A DNA stretch of 64,000 bases from Bacteroides acidifaciens (lineage in GTDB: Bacteria; Bacteroidota; Bacteroidia; Bacteroidales; Bacteroidaceae), in NCBI RefSeq assembly GCF_903181435.1, contig NZ_CAEUHO010000001.1, positions 62,001 through 126,000 of the forward strand. Direction: 5' to 3'. Position 1 is the first letter of the stretch; the number at the start of each line of letters is the position of its first letter. Position numbers and translations under genes: made by a program. Below are positions 35,570 through 43,895 of the stretch, one piece after another. A model generated the notes under the pieces. It was given only the letters and a program-made list of their open reading frames with translations. It was not told the DNA's origin and ran no database searches.

Positions 35570-36427
35570 ATGAAAAAGTTAGCAGTTTTATTTGTATGCG
35601 CAGCCATGTTGGCTTCGTGTGATAGCTTTAAAGGTGGAAGTAAAGACTTGAAGGCTGAAAATGATTCTCTTTTGATGGAACTGACCCAGCGCAATGCTGA
35701 ATTGGATGATATGATGGGAACTTTCAATGAAGTACAGGAAGGTTTCCGTAAGATCAATGCTGCCGAAAGCCGCGTGGACTTACAACGCGGAACAATTACT
35801 GAGAACTCGGCCAGTGCCAAGCAGCAGATTGCTTCTGACATCGAATTCATCTCTAAACAGATGGAAGAAAACAAGGCTCAGATTGCCAAATTGCAGGCTC
35901 AGTTGAAGAATAGCAGTTACAATTCTGCACAGATGAAAAAAGCTGTTGCTGCTTTGACTGCCGAACTGAACGCTAAACAACAGCGTATCGAGGAGCTTCA
36001 GACAGAGCTGGCTTCCAAGAATATCCGTATTCAGGAACTGGATGCTGCTGTCAGCGACTTGTCTGCTGCCAAAGAAACATTGGTTGCAGAAAACGAGGCT
36101 AAAGCTAAAACCGTTGCCGAGCAGGAAAAGAGCTTGAATGCTGCCTGGTTCGTATTCGGAACAAAATCTGAATTGAAAGCTCAGAAGATACTTCAGAGCG
36201 GAGATGTCCTGAAGAGCGCTGATTTCAACAAGGATTATTTCACTCAGATTGATATTCGTACAACAAAAGAAATCAAATTGTACTCTAAACGTGCTGAGTT
36301 GCTGACTACTCATCCTGCCGGTTCTTATGAATTGGTGAAAGATGACAAAGGTCAACTGACATTGAAGATTACTAATCCTAATGAATTCTGGAGTGTATCC
36401 AGATACTTGGTTATCCAGGTAAAATAA
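35570..36427 (+). CDS. Coiled-coil lipoprotein of unknown function
   Basis: A 285-residue predicted lipoprotein (leader MKKLAVLFVCAAMLASC, Cys17). Residues ~30-190 are a long coiled coil with heptad patterns (KAENDSLLMELTQRNAELDD, KQMEENKAQIAKLQAQLK, AELNAKQQRIEELQTEL). The last ~95 residues are a small mixed domain (AWFVFGTKSELKAQKIL, FWSVSRYLVIQVK). It may span the periplasm as a tether. Function unknown. It ends in a strong terminator. Confidence 0.85.
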   Translation: MKKLAVLFVCAAMLASCDSFKGGSKDLKAENDSLLMELTQRNAELDDMMGTFNEVQEGFRKINAAESRVDLQRGTITENSASAKQQIASDIEFISKQMEENKAQIAKLQAQLKNSSYNSAQMKKAVAALTAELNAKQQRIEELQTELASKNIRIQELDAAVSDLSAAKETLVAENEAKAKTVAEQEKSLNAAWFVFGTKSELKAQKILQSGDVLKSADFNKDYFTQIDIRTTKEIKLYSKRAELLTTHPAGSYELVKDDKGQLTLKITNPNEFWSVSRYLVIQVK

Positions 36428-36449
36428 GGTAGGATTCCTTTTTTGAATT

Positions 36450-36498
36450 GCCAATGTGCTGATTCCTGGATTCGAGAAATTAGCACATTGGCTTTTTT
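36450..36498 (+). terminator. Rho-independent terminator
   Basis: GCCAATGTGCT (36450-36460) pairs with AGCACATTGGC (36482-36492), 11 bp perfect, followed by six T residues. It closes the 34227-36427 transcript. Confidence 0.85.
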
Positions 36499-36525
36499 AT
36501 TTCTTATATACACCCATAGCTACTG

Positions 36526-37218
36526 ATGAAATATAAAAATCTGTTTTTTGATCTTGACGACACTATCTGGGCTTTCTCCCGCAATGCCCGTGACACTTTT
36601 GAAGAAGTATATCAGAAATATGCATTCGACCGTTACTTTGATTCGTTCGACCATTATTATACACTTTATCAGAAACGTAACACCGAACTTTGGATTGAGT
36701 ACGGTGAAGGAAAGGTGACGAAAGATGAATTGAACCGTCAACGGTTCTTTTATCCTTTGCAGGCGGTAGGAGTGGAAGATGAGGTTTTAGCCGACCGGTT
36801 CTCGAAAGATTTCTTTGCCATTATTCCTACCAAAAGCGGTCTGATGCCCCACGCTAAGGAGGTGTTGGAGTATCTTGTTCCTAAATATAACTTGTATATC
36901 CTTTCTAACGGCTTTCGTGAACTGCAATCGCATAAGATGCGTTCGGCAGGCGTGGATGGCTATTTCAAGAAAGTGATTCTTTCGGAAGACCTCGGAGTAT
37001 TGAAACCCCGCCCCGAAATCTTTAATTTTGCCCTGTCCGCCACTCAATCCGAGATGCACGAATCGTTGATGATTGGTGATAGTTGGGAAGCGGATATTAC
37101 CGGAGCGCACGGGATAGGGATGCATCAAGCCTTCTACAACGTGACGGAACGGGCTGCTTTCCCTTTTCTTCCTACTTATCACATTCATTCTCTGAAAGAA
37201 TTAATGAATTTATTATAA
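36526..37218 (+). CDS. yjjG: YjjG-family HAD nucleotidase
   Basis: A 230-residue HAD phosphatase. Motif I is FFDLDDTIW with nucleophile Asp9 and Asp11; motif II is YILSNGF; the Lys motif is VLKPRPEIF; motif III is MIGDSWEADITGA. A helical C1 cap lies between motifs I and II. The sequence fits the YjjG group of 5'-nucleotidases that act on pyrimidine nucleotides and help remove damaged bases. Start ATG 36526 is just after the terminator hairpin of the preceding gene. Confidence 0.85.
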   Translation: MKYKNLFFDLDDTIWAFSRNARDTFEEVYQKYAFDRYFDSFDHYYTLYQKRNTELWIEYGEGKVTKDELNRQRFFYPLQAVGVEDEVLADRFSKDFFAIIPTKSGLMPHAKEVLEYLVPKYNLYILSNGFRELQSHKMRSAGVDGYFKKVILSEDLGVLKPRPEIFNFALSATQSEMHESLMIGDSWEADITGAHGIGMHQAFYNVTERAAFPFLPTYHIHSLKELMNLL

Positions 37219-37236
37219 GTTCTCTGGATTAAGTCG

Positions 37237-37244
37237 TATTTTTG
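37237..37244 (+). promoter_or_regulatory. Promoter -7 box before marC
   Basis: TATTTTTG fits TAnnTTTG, 36 nt before the marC start. It lies within one arm of a 9-bp inverted repeat (CGTATTTTT/AAAAATACG, ends near 37274), which could act as an operator. Confidence 0.45.
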
Positions 37245-37280
37245 TTGCGTTTAATAAATGCATAAAAATACGATATAATT

Positions 37281-37940
37281 ATGGATAGTGCACTTCTGCC
37301 TTTTGCCTTACTTTGCTTCACCTCGTTTTTTACGTTGACCAATCCTTTGGGAACAATGCCTGTCTTCCTTACTATGACTCACGGGATGACAGAAAGAGAG
37401 CGTCAGTCTATCGTTCGTCGTGCCACTATTGTGTCGTTTATCACAATAATGGTTTTCGTCTTTACCGGTCAGTTTCTTTTTAAATTCTTCGGTATTTCTA
37501 CTAACGGATTCCGTATCGCCGGGGGAGTGATTATCTTCAAGATAGGCTTCGATATGCTCCAAGCTCGCTATACGCCGATGAAACTGAAGGATGAAGAGAT
37601 TAAAACGTATGCGGACGATATCTCTATTACTCCGCTTGGCATACCTATGTTGTGTGGACCCGGTGCGATTGCCAACGCTATCGTATTGATGCAGGATGCC
37701 CATTCTTATGAAATGAAAGGGATACTGATAGGCACTATTGCATTGATTTATCTGCTGACTTTCTTTATTCTTCGGGCTTCTACGAAGTTGGTGAATGTCT
37801 TGGGTGAGACGGGCAATAATGTGATGATGCGTCTCATGGGATTAATTCTGATGGTGATTGCTGTAGAATGTTTCGTGAGCGGGGCGAAGCCGATATTGGT
37901 GGATATTGTGAGGGAAGGGATGGACGGTATCTGCAAGTAG
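37281..37940 (+). CDS. MarC-family inner membrane protein
   Basis: A 219-residue integral membrane protein with six predicted helices. Family motifs: FTLTNPLGTMPVFL near the N-terminus, FRIAGGVIIFKIGFDML in TM3, and GIPMLCGPGAIANAI before TM4. The MarC family's role is unsettled. It converges on the SusD gene and is separated from it by a long hairpin. Confidence 0.9.
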   Translation: MDSALLPFALLCFTSFFTLTNPLGTMPVFLTMTHGMTERERQSIVRRATIVSFITIMVFVFTGQFLFKFFGISTNGFRIAGGVIIFKIGFDMLQARYTPMKLKDEEIKTYADDISITPLGIPMLCGPGAIANAIVLMQDAHSYEMKGILIGTIALIYLLTFFILRASTKLVNVLGETGNNVMMRLMGLILMVIAVECFVSGAKPILVDIVREGMDGICK

Positions 37941-38013
37941 AAATTTGAATATGGGGGGAGGAACGGATAAGCTTACTCTCATGTATAAATTTGGAAATGA
38001 AAAATAAAAAGCG

Positions 38014-38091
38014 AGAGGCTGTCTAAAAAGTCGTTTCTATCCTCATTCTCCTCCTTCGGGAAGGTTGCTAACGATTTTTCAGACAGCCTCT
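38014..38091. terminator. Bidirectional terminator / 22-bp inverted repeat
   Basis: AGAGGCTGTCTAAAAAGTCG (arm 38014-38035) pairs with the arm at 38070-38091 over 22 bp with two mismatches; the 34-nt loop includes CTCCTCCTTCGGGAAGG. It lies between convergent marC and susD. The loop resembles part of the repeat at 61537-61673, so it may belong to a dispersed family. Confidence 0.6.
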
Positions 38092-38118
38092 TGTTATTAA
38101 GTGGTTTCAATGTATTAG

Positions 38119-39528
38119 TTAGTAGCCTTCGTTTTGTTTCAGCTTACCGTTAGATACATTGATTTCGGAAACCGGAATAGGCATTACAGTACGATAGTCG
38201 TCATAGTTGATCGGACCAGCCGGAACTTGGGCATTCTTTACTGCCTTTTTGTTTCTCCATGTATCCCAGGCGTTATGACCTTCACCATAAAGTTCCAATC
38301 TGCGTTCTGTCAGAATATCATCGATAGTAACAGAGGCAACGTCTTCATATTCGGCTATTCTTTGCTTACGCAAGTTATTGATATAGCTGGCAGGATCAGC
38401 ACCACCTGCTTTTAATGCAGCTTCTGCGGCAATCAGATATACTTCGGATAGGCGGATTACTTTCGGATTGTTTACATATATTTCTCCGTCACGTCCCGGA
38501 TACTTCTGGATATACCAGCCTTCGTTATCTCCACTGTCGCTTTCTTCAGCAATCAGAGTGCTGCGAACATCTTCCGGACGTTCTTGAAGGAAAGCTTTGA
38601 ATTCCTCGGTGATACCGGCTTCTGCATAACCTTTGGCATGTGTGTAGAATCCGAGAGAGTTACGTTGTGCATTGTAGAGTGAGGTAATCAGGAACTCGAA
38701 AATGCTTTCACTGCTTCCAACTTTGGCCCATACTGTTTCGTATTCATCTTTGGTGTACAGTTTGTACGGAGATTTCTCGATTACATATTTGGCGTCCTCA
38801 AGTGCTTTACTGTTTTCATTCATATAGAGATATGCACGGGCTCTCAGTGCACGGGCTCCCCAATAATCGATATGACCGGCAGTTACTACCCTGTTGGTTT
38901 CAGGGAGATTATCCAATGCAGTCTTCAAGTCATCCAGGATGGTTTCGTAAGTTTTCGCAATAGTAGCTCTCTCTGCTGTATATCCGGATTCGAAAACTTC
39001 TGTAGACAATACGATACCCGGATCGCCAGGCTGTGCATTGCAGGGAAGTTTAGCGAATAAGCGTGCCAAGTCAAAGTGGAAAAGTGCCCGCAAAGCATAC
39101 AATTCGCCTACTTGAGCATCAACTTCAGCTCCTTCCAGACCGGATTTCTTAACTCCCTCCAAAACTTTGTTTATTCTTGCCAGAGAAAGATAAAAACGTT
39201 TGTAGAAATAGTATGAATCAGAACTGTTTTTAGTGGCCTGATAGGCATACACATCGATTGTTTGCTTATTGCTGCCGATGGCTTTGAAGTCGCTGCCTCT
39301 TTGGTCGGCGTACAAGAAGAAATCACCTGCGTAGCTGCCACGTGGATTGGTGCCCGCGTCTATAGAAGAAGTCTGAGACTCATAAACACCGTTAACTGCA
39401 AATTGTAAATCTTCGAGAGTCTTAATAGCACCTTCTGAAGGCCATTCACTGGAAGGCACTTTGTCGAAAGTATCGCATGAGGATACTGCCAACGTCAGTA
39501 ATAGAATGGGTAAATATATTTTTTTCAT
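38119..39528 (-). CDS. SusD/RagB-family surface lipoprotein 1
   Basis: A 469-residue glycan- or nutrient-binding lipoprotein (leader ending VSSCDTF, Cys18). SusD signatures: TLEDLQFAVNGVYESQ, AQVGELYALRALFHFDLARLF, EVYLIAAEAALKAGG and LTERRLELYGEGHNAWD near the C-terminus. It forms the lid of the SusC importer encoded upstream. It is translated after SusC 1 (20-bp gap). Because SusC 1 lacks its head here, this SusD is probably silent in the present arrangement unless another promoter exists. Confidence 0.93.
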   Translation of the reverse strand: MKKIYLPILLLTLAVSSCDTFDKVPSSEWPSEGAIKTLEDLQFAVNGVYESQTSSIDAGTNPRGSYAGDFFLYADQRGSDFKAIGSNKQTIDVYAYQATKNSSDSYYFYKRFYLSLARINKVLEGVKKSGLEGAEVDAQVGELYALRALFHFDLARLFAKLPCNAQPGDPGIVLSTEVFESGYTAERATIAKTYETILDDLKTALDNLPETNRVVTAGHIDYWGARALRARAYLYMNENSKALEDAKYVIEKSPYKLYTKDEYETVWAKVGSSESIFEFLITSLYNAQRNSLGFYTHAKGYAEAGITEEFKAFLQERPEDVRSTLIAEESDSGDNEGWYIQKYPGRDGEIYVNNPKVIRLSEVYLIAAEAALKAGGADPASYINNLRKQRIAEYEDVASVTIDDILTERRLELYGEGHNAWDTWRNKKAVKNAQVPAGPINYDDYRTVMPIPVSEINVSNGKLKQNEGY

Positions 39529-39547
39529 TATTCAGTCTGTTTATTGA

Positions 39548-42442
39548 TTATAATTTGATATTAATACCGAATACACAGCTTTTCAATGCCGGTGTATCTG
39601 CCTGACGATAACCATTGATCGCTACATCCGGGTCAATGTTTTTAGTCTTCGACCACAACATAGCCAGATTGTTTGCTCTGAAGTAGATGCGGAAGTTGGA
39701 AATGTGTTTCTTCAATACCGGTAGCGTATATCCTACTGTCATTTCTCTCAGACGAATATTGTCAGTCGATTTGATTGTGCGGCTTGAGAATCTGTCCCAA
39801 CGATAAGGGTTGGCATAGATAGGCATCGGATTGTCTACTTTATCACCTGGATTTTTCCAGTAGTTTCCGGCTACGTCTTCTGACAGGTTCATGGAACCGA
39901 TTCTTACGCCATCATGATGAGAGAAATATCCCGGATAATCGAACATGTTGCCACCAAACTGATAAGTGATCAGGAATGACAGGTCAAAGTCTTTGTATGT
40001 GAAAGTGTTGCTGAATCCACCGATAACATCAGGCAATGCTTTTCCTACAATTCCCTTGCCTGCTTCGGAATAGTCATTTACCACTCCCTTTGAGTGATCT
40101 TCAGGATCTAACCAGAATTCTCCTAAACCAGTTTCAGGATTTACACCTTTCCATTCGGGCAGATAGAATGTATACATTGACTCTCCCTCACGGTGCAGAT
40201 ACATTTCTCCGTCTCCATACTGGATGTCTTTTCCTTCAGGAAGTTTGTCTACCAATGCGCGTTGGTAAGTCAGGTTGAAGTTTGAAGTCCACGTAAAGTT
40301 CTTGTTGCTGATATTTTTAGAATTGAGTTCCAATTCGAAACCGTCATTCTTCAATGCACCTAGATTTTCCCAACGGGAGTCAAAGCCGGTGATTAATGAA
40401 GTCGGTACTTCGAACAGCAAATCCGTAGTCTTCTTATTGTAATATTCCAGAGACAGATTTACACGGTCGTACATATTCCATTCAATTCCCATATTGAAGT
40501 TCTTGGATTTTTCCCAGCTTAATTTGTCGTTAGCTATTCTTGACCAGTAAATAGCGGGAACACTTCCGTATCCGGAACCTGTATACAGGTCCATGTAACC
40601 ATAGTAATCTGAAGGCAAGTTACCGTTTGTACCATAAGATGCTTTGAACTTGAAGTCGGTAAATAACGGCATATCCTGCATAAATCCTTCTTTGCTCATT
40701 CTCCATGCACCGGATACAGACCAGAAACTGGCCCAACGGTTGTCTTCACTCAAACGTGACGAACCGTCACGACGGAAACTGGCAGAGAGATAATACTTGT
40801 TGTCATAGTTATAATTGCCACTTGCGAAATATGACATCATGCCAGCTCCCAAGGTTGCACTTGAAGCCTGGTCCGGTTGTCCGTTTGCCAATTCGGGATA
40901 GTGGCTTGAATAACGTTTGGCAACAGTTACAATCTGCAACAAGTCTCTGTTTTCGACTTCGAAACCGGCCATCAAGTTCAGATTGTGCATATCTTTAAAA
41001 GTATCCGTGTAGTTTAATGTAGAAGAGCTGGTAGCTACGCGGCTTTCGAAGGTATAACGAGAACCCATTCCGCTGACAGAACCACCGTTAACGCTGTTGC
41101 GATCCCAATATTCAAAGTGCTTGTTGTCTACATAGTCATAACCAAAGATAGAGTTTAGTGATAATTTATCACAGAATTTGATTGTTACATCTGCATTGGT
41201 CATGCTACGGAACATTTTGGTCTGAATCCACTCCAGAGCTGTATCGCTGTCTTTACCACCTAACATCAGATGCGGGTTGGTGACTTTGCCCCATGCTGCA
41301 TTTTTATTATATGAACCATCTTCATTCTTTACCGGAGCAGTCGGGTCCATTGCGAATAAAATACCTATCGGAGAAGAAGTACCCATTCCCTGAGCCTGGT
41401 CTCCCTGGTCGCGGAAACCATCTTGCGATGTAGCAGCTACCATTTGCTTGAGAGCTACGTTCAGCCAGTTACTTACTTTGTGGTTGACGTTCAGACGACC
41501 GGAGATACGTTCGAAGTCACTGCCAAGAACGATACCTTCGCTCTTGTTGTAGCCAATTCCGGCGTAGAACTGAGTATTTGACGAACCGCCGTTGATAGAT
41601 ACCTGATGATCTTGCATGAAAGCAGTGCGATAGATTTCTTTCTTCCAGTTCGTATTTACTTTACCGGATGGGTCGTGGATAAAGTCGGCAACAGTAGCCG
41701 GTGAGCCGAGCAGAGAATTGAACATATCGCCTCCGTTGTCGATGTTGTTCAATGCTGCTTGTTTGCTATCTGTTATTCCGTAAGTAACTAGGCAGTTGGC
41801 TAATGATTCGCGGGTGTAGTCAATCAAGTCGGCTGATCCCATCATATTGAAAGCATTTACAGCCATCTTGTTCCAGCCTACTTCACCTGAATAGCTGACA
41901 TTCGTTTTTCCTTCTTTACCTTTCTTTGTGGTAATGATGATAACGCCGTTTGCGGCACGTGAACCGTACAATGAAGCGGCAGCGGCATCTTTCAGAACAG
42001 TCATACTCTCGATGTCTTCAGGATTCAAGGTACTCAGTACGCTTTGAGTCTTACCGTAGTAGTTCATATCTCCATCAGCTTTTGTTACAACACCATCAAT
42101 AACATACAACGGGCTTTTAGAAGCACTGATAGAACCGACACCGCGAATGTTGATTTCGGCCATAGACCCCGGGTCACCAGTTGCTGAGGCTGTGCGCACA
42201 CCTGCCATTTTACCGGACAATGCCTTGTCGAAAGACTCTTTGGAACCGGACACGATTTTATCTGCCTTAATGACAGCAGCTGATCCTGTGAATGAAGACT
42301 TCTTCGCAGTACCATAAGCCACAACAATAACCTCGTCAAGTTTTTGTGCATCGGATTTCAGCGTAACTTTCAATTGAGGTTTAATAGCCACTTCCTGCGT
42401 CTGCATACCAATATACGAAATCTGCAAAGTCTTTGCAGAACT
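39548..42442 (-). CDS. SusC/RagA TonB-dependent importer 1, headless cassette
   Basis: About 960 residues of a SusC-type TonB-dependent receptor. The plug (VIVVAYGTAKKSSFTGSAAV, GSISASKSPLYVIDGV, YGSRAANGVIIITTKKG) and the 22-strand barrel up to the final Phe-rich strand (CVFGINIKL) are complete, but the signal peptide and most of the N-terminal carboxypeptidase-like domain are missing: the homologous frame begins at SSAKTLQISYIGMQTQE inside the 62-bp inverted repeat. No ATG with a leader is found upstream. The protein cannot be exported as encoded. It is read as a silent cassette to be joined to an expressed head by site-specific recombination. Confidence 0.88.
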   Translation of the reverse strand, partial: SSAKTLQISYIGMQTQEVAIKPQLKVTLKSDAQKLDEVIVVAYGTAKKSSFTGSAAVIKADKIVSGSKESFDKALSGKMAGVRTASATGDPGSMAEINIRGVGSISASKSPLYVIDGVVTKADGDMNYYGKTQSVLSTLNPEDIESMTVLKDAAAASLYGSRAANGVIIITTKKGKEGKTNVSYSGEVGWNKMAVNAFNMMGSADLIDYTRESLANCLVTYGITDSKQAALNNIDNGGDMFNSLLGSPATVADFIHDPSGKVNTNWKKEIYRTAFMQDHQVSINGGSSNTQFYAGIGYNKSEGIVLGSDFERISGRLNVNHKVSNWLNVALKQMVAATSQDGFRDQGDQAQGMGTSSPIGILFAMDPTAPVKNEDGSYNKNAAWGKVTNPHLMLGGKDSDTALEWIQTKMFRSMTNADVTIKFCDKLSLNSIFGYDYVDNKHFEYWDRNSVNGGSVSGMGSRYTFESRVATSSSTLNYTDTFKDMHNLNLMAGFEVENRDLLQIVTVAKRYSSHYPELANGQPDQASSATLGAGMMSYFASGNYNYDNKYYLSASFRRDGSSRLSEDNRWASFWSVSGAWRMSKEGFMQDMPLFTDFKFKASYGTNGNLPSDYYGYMDLYTGSGYGSVPAIYWSRIANDKLSWEKSKNFNMGIEWNMYDRVNLSLEYYNKKTTDLLFEVPTSLITGFDSRWENLGALKNDGFELELNSKNISNKNFTWTSNFNLTYQRALVDKLPEGKDIQYGDGEMYLHREGESMYTFYLPEWKGVNPETGLGEFWLDPEDHSKGVVNDYSEAGKGIVGKALPDVIGGFSNTFTYKDFDLSFLITYQFGGNMFDYPGYFSHHDGVRIGSMNLSEDVAGNYWKNPGDKVDNPMPIYANPYRWDRFSSRTIKSTDNIRLREMTVGYTLPVLKKHISNFRIYFRANNLAMLWSKTKNIDPDVAINGYRQADTPALKSCVFGINIKL
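42381..42442. repeat. Recombination repeat, left (62 bp)
   Basis: Inverted copy of 43905-43966 with one mismatch in 62. At its inner end is the perfect palindrome TCTGCAAAG-T-CTTTGCAGA (42421-42439), a good core for a tyrosine recombinase. It codes for the SusC segment SAKTLQISYIGMQ. Confidence 0.9.
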
Positions 42443-42461
42443 AAATATTATTATTAATCTT

Positions 42462-43628
42462 GTGTTTAACAGAAAAAAGAAACTGAATAAAAAGGGAATG
42501 GCATTAGTGCAGGTGGAAGCTTATCTCAACAGGAGGAAAATGTATTTCTCTACTAAAATATACCTCAAAGTTGAGCAATGGGACGCTAAACGGAGAATGG
42601 TAAAAGGTCACCCTAATGCTAATGTTCTCAACCGCATGTTATATGAATATATAGCTGCGATTGAGCAAACTGAACTTGGATTGTGGCAACAAGGAAAATC
42701 AATATCTCTGGATTTATTGAAAGAGTCTATTGACAAACCAGTAAGCAATGGAAGGTCATTTTTAAGTTTCTATAAAGAAGAAGTTGACAACTCTTCATTG
42801 AAAGAAAGCACCAAGCAGAATCATCTTTCCACGCTTGAATTACTTCGGGAGTTCAAGAAAGAGATATCGTTTACGGACTTAACATTCGAATTTGTTTCAT
42901 CGTTTGACAATCATCTGCAATCCAAAGGATACCACCTTAACACTATAGCCAAACACATGAAACACCTAAAACGGTATGTCAACGCTGCTATTAACAAGGA
43001 ATATATGGATGTACAAAAATATGCCTTCAGAAAATATAAGATTAAAAGCGTGGAAGGTAATCATACACATTTGTCACCAGAAGAATTGCATAAATTTGAA
43101 GATTTACAGCTAACAGGAAAATTTGTAAAATTACAAAAGACAAAAGATGCTTTTTTGTTTTGTTGTTACGCGGGGTTGCGATATTCCGACTTTATAAATC
43201 TGACACCTGCAAATATTGTCGAATTCCATCAGGAAACTTGGCTTATATACAAATCTGTAAAAACGGGAATTGAAGTACGCTTGCCATTATACCTATTATT
43301 TGAAGGTAAAGGAATTGGTATATTGCAACGCTATAAGGAAGAATTGAATAGTTTCTTCAAGCTAAAAGATAATTCTAATATTAATAAAGAGTTGAATATA
43401 TTAGCAAACTTGGCGGGTATTGACAAACGGGTATCTTTTCATACTGCACGTCATACAAATGCTACCTTATTATTATATAGCGGTGCAAATATAACCACTG
43501 TACAAAAATTATTAGGTCACAAAAGCGTGAAAACCACTCAGGTATACGCAAATATAATGGATATTACAGTCGTGCGTGATCTTGAAAAGGCGGCTTTGTT
43601 GAAGGAGAAGAACGGATATAAGAATTAG
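42462..43628 (+). CDS. Tyrosine recombinase of the SusC shufflon
   Basis: A site-specific recombinase of the Bacteroides invertase type, 388 residues from GTG 42462. Arm-binding N-terminus (VFNRKKKLNKKGMALVQVEA), core-binding domain (~100-190) and complete catalytic set: Arg240 (CYAGLRYSD), His327 and Arg330 (HTARHTN), His353 (LLGHKS), Tyr362 (TQVYANI). Relatives usually have a short stretch before VFNRKKK beginning with Met; here no ATG exists in frame, and the start lies 20 bp from the inverted repeat, so the natural N-terminus may have been exchanged by recombination. It presumably acts on the two flanking repeats and on others elsewhere. Confidence 0.88.
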   Translation: MFNRKKKLNKKGMALVQVEAYLNRRKMYFSTKIYLKVEQWDAKRRMVKGHPNANVLNRMLYEYIAAIEQTELGLWQQGKSISLDLLKESIDKPVSNGRSFLSFYKEEVDNSSLKESTKQNHLSTLELLREFKKEISFTDLTFEFVSSFDNHLQSKGYHLNTIAKHMKHLKRYVNAAINKEYMDVQKYAFRKYKIKSVEGNHTHLSPEELHKFEDLQLTGKFVKLQKTKDAFLFCCYAGLRYSDFINLTPANIVEFHQETWLIYKSVKTGIEVRLPLYLLFEGKGIGILQRYKEELNSFFKLKDNSNINKELNILANLAGIDKRVSFHTARHTNATLLLYSGANITTVQKLLGHKSVKTTQVYANIMDITVVRDLEKAALLKEKNGYKN

Positions 43629-43895
43629 ATTGAAAAATTCCATTTCTAAATTTATTGTTTTATAGCCACGGATACTCAATTCATAGGTTAACCGTATCAA
43701 AATATCACTTTTGTATGGTTTTGAACTTAACTGTTACATAATGAAAAAAATATCTATCATTCTTATACCATCAAAAACAGGGTATCTCTCATTAATAAAA
43801 TAGCCTAATAAAGGTCGGACAGGCGTAAGATAGCTTGTTTTTGTAGCAATGAATCCATATAAATCTGACCATCATGGCTTAATAATTCCACTTGA

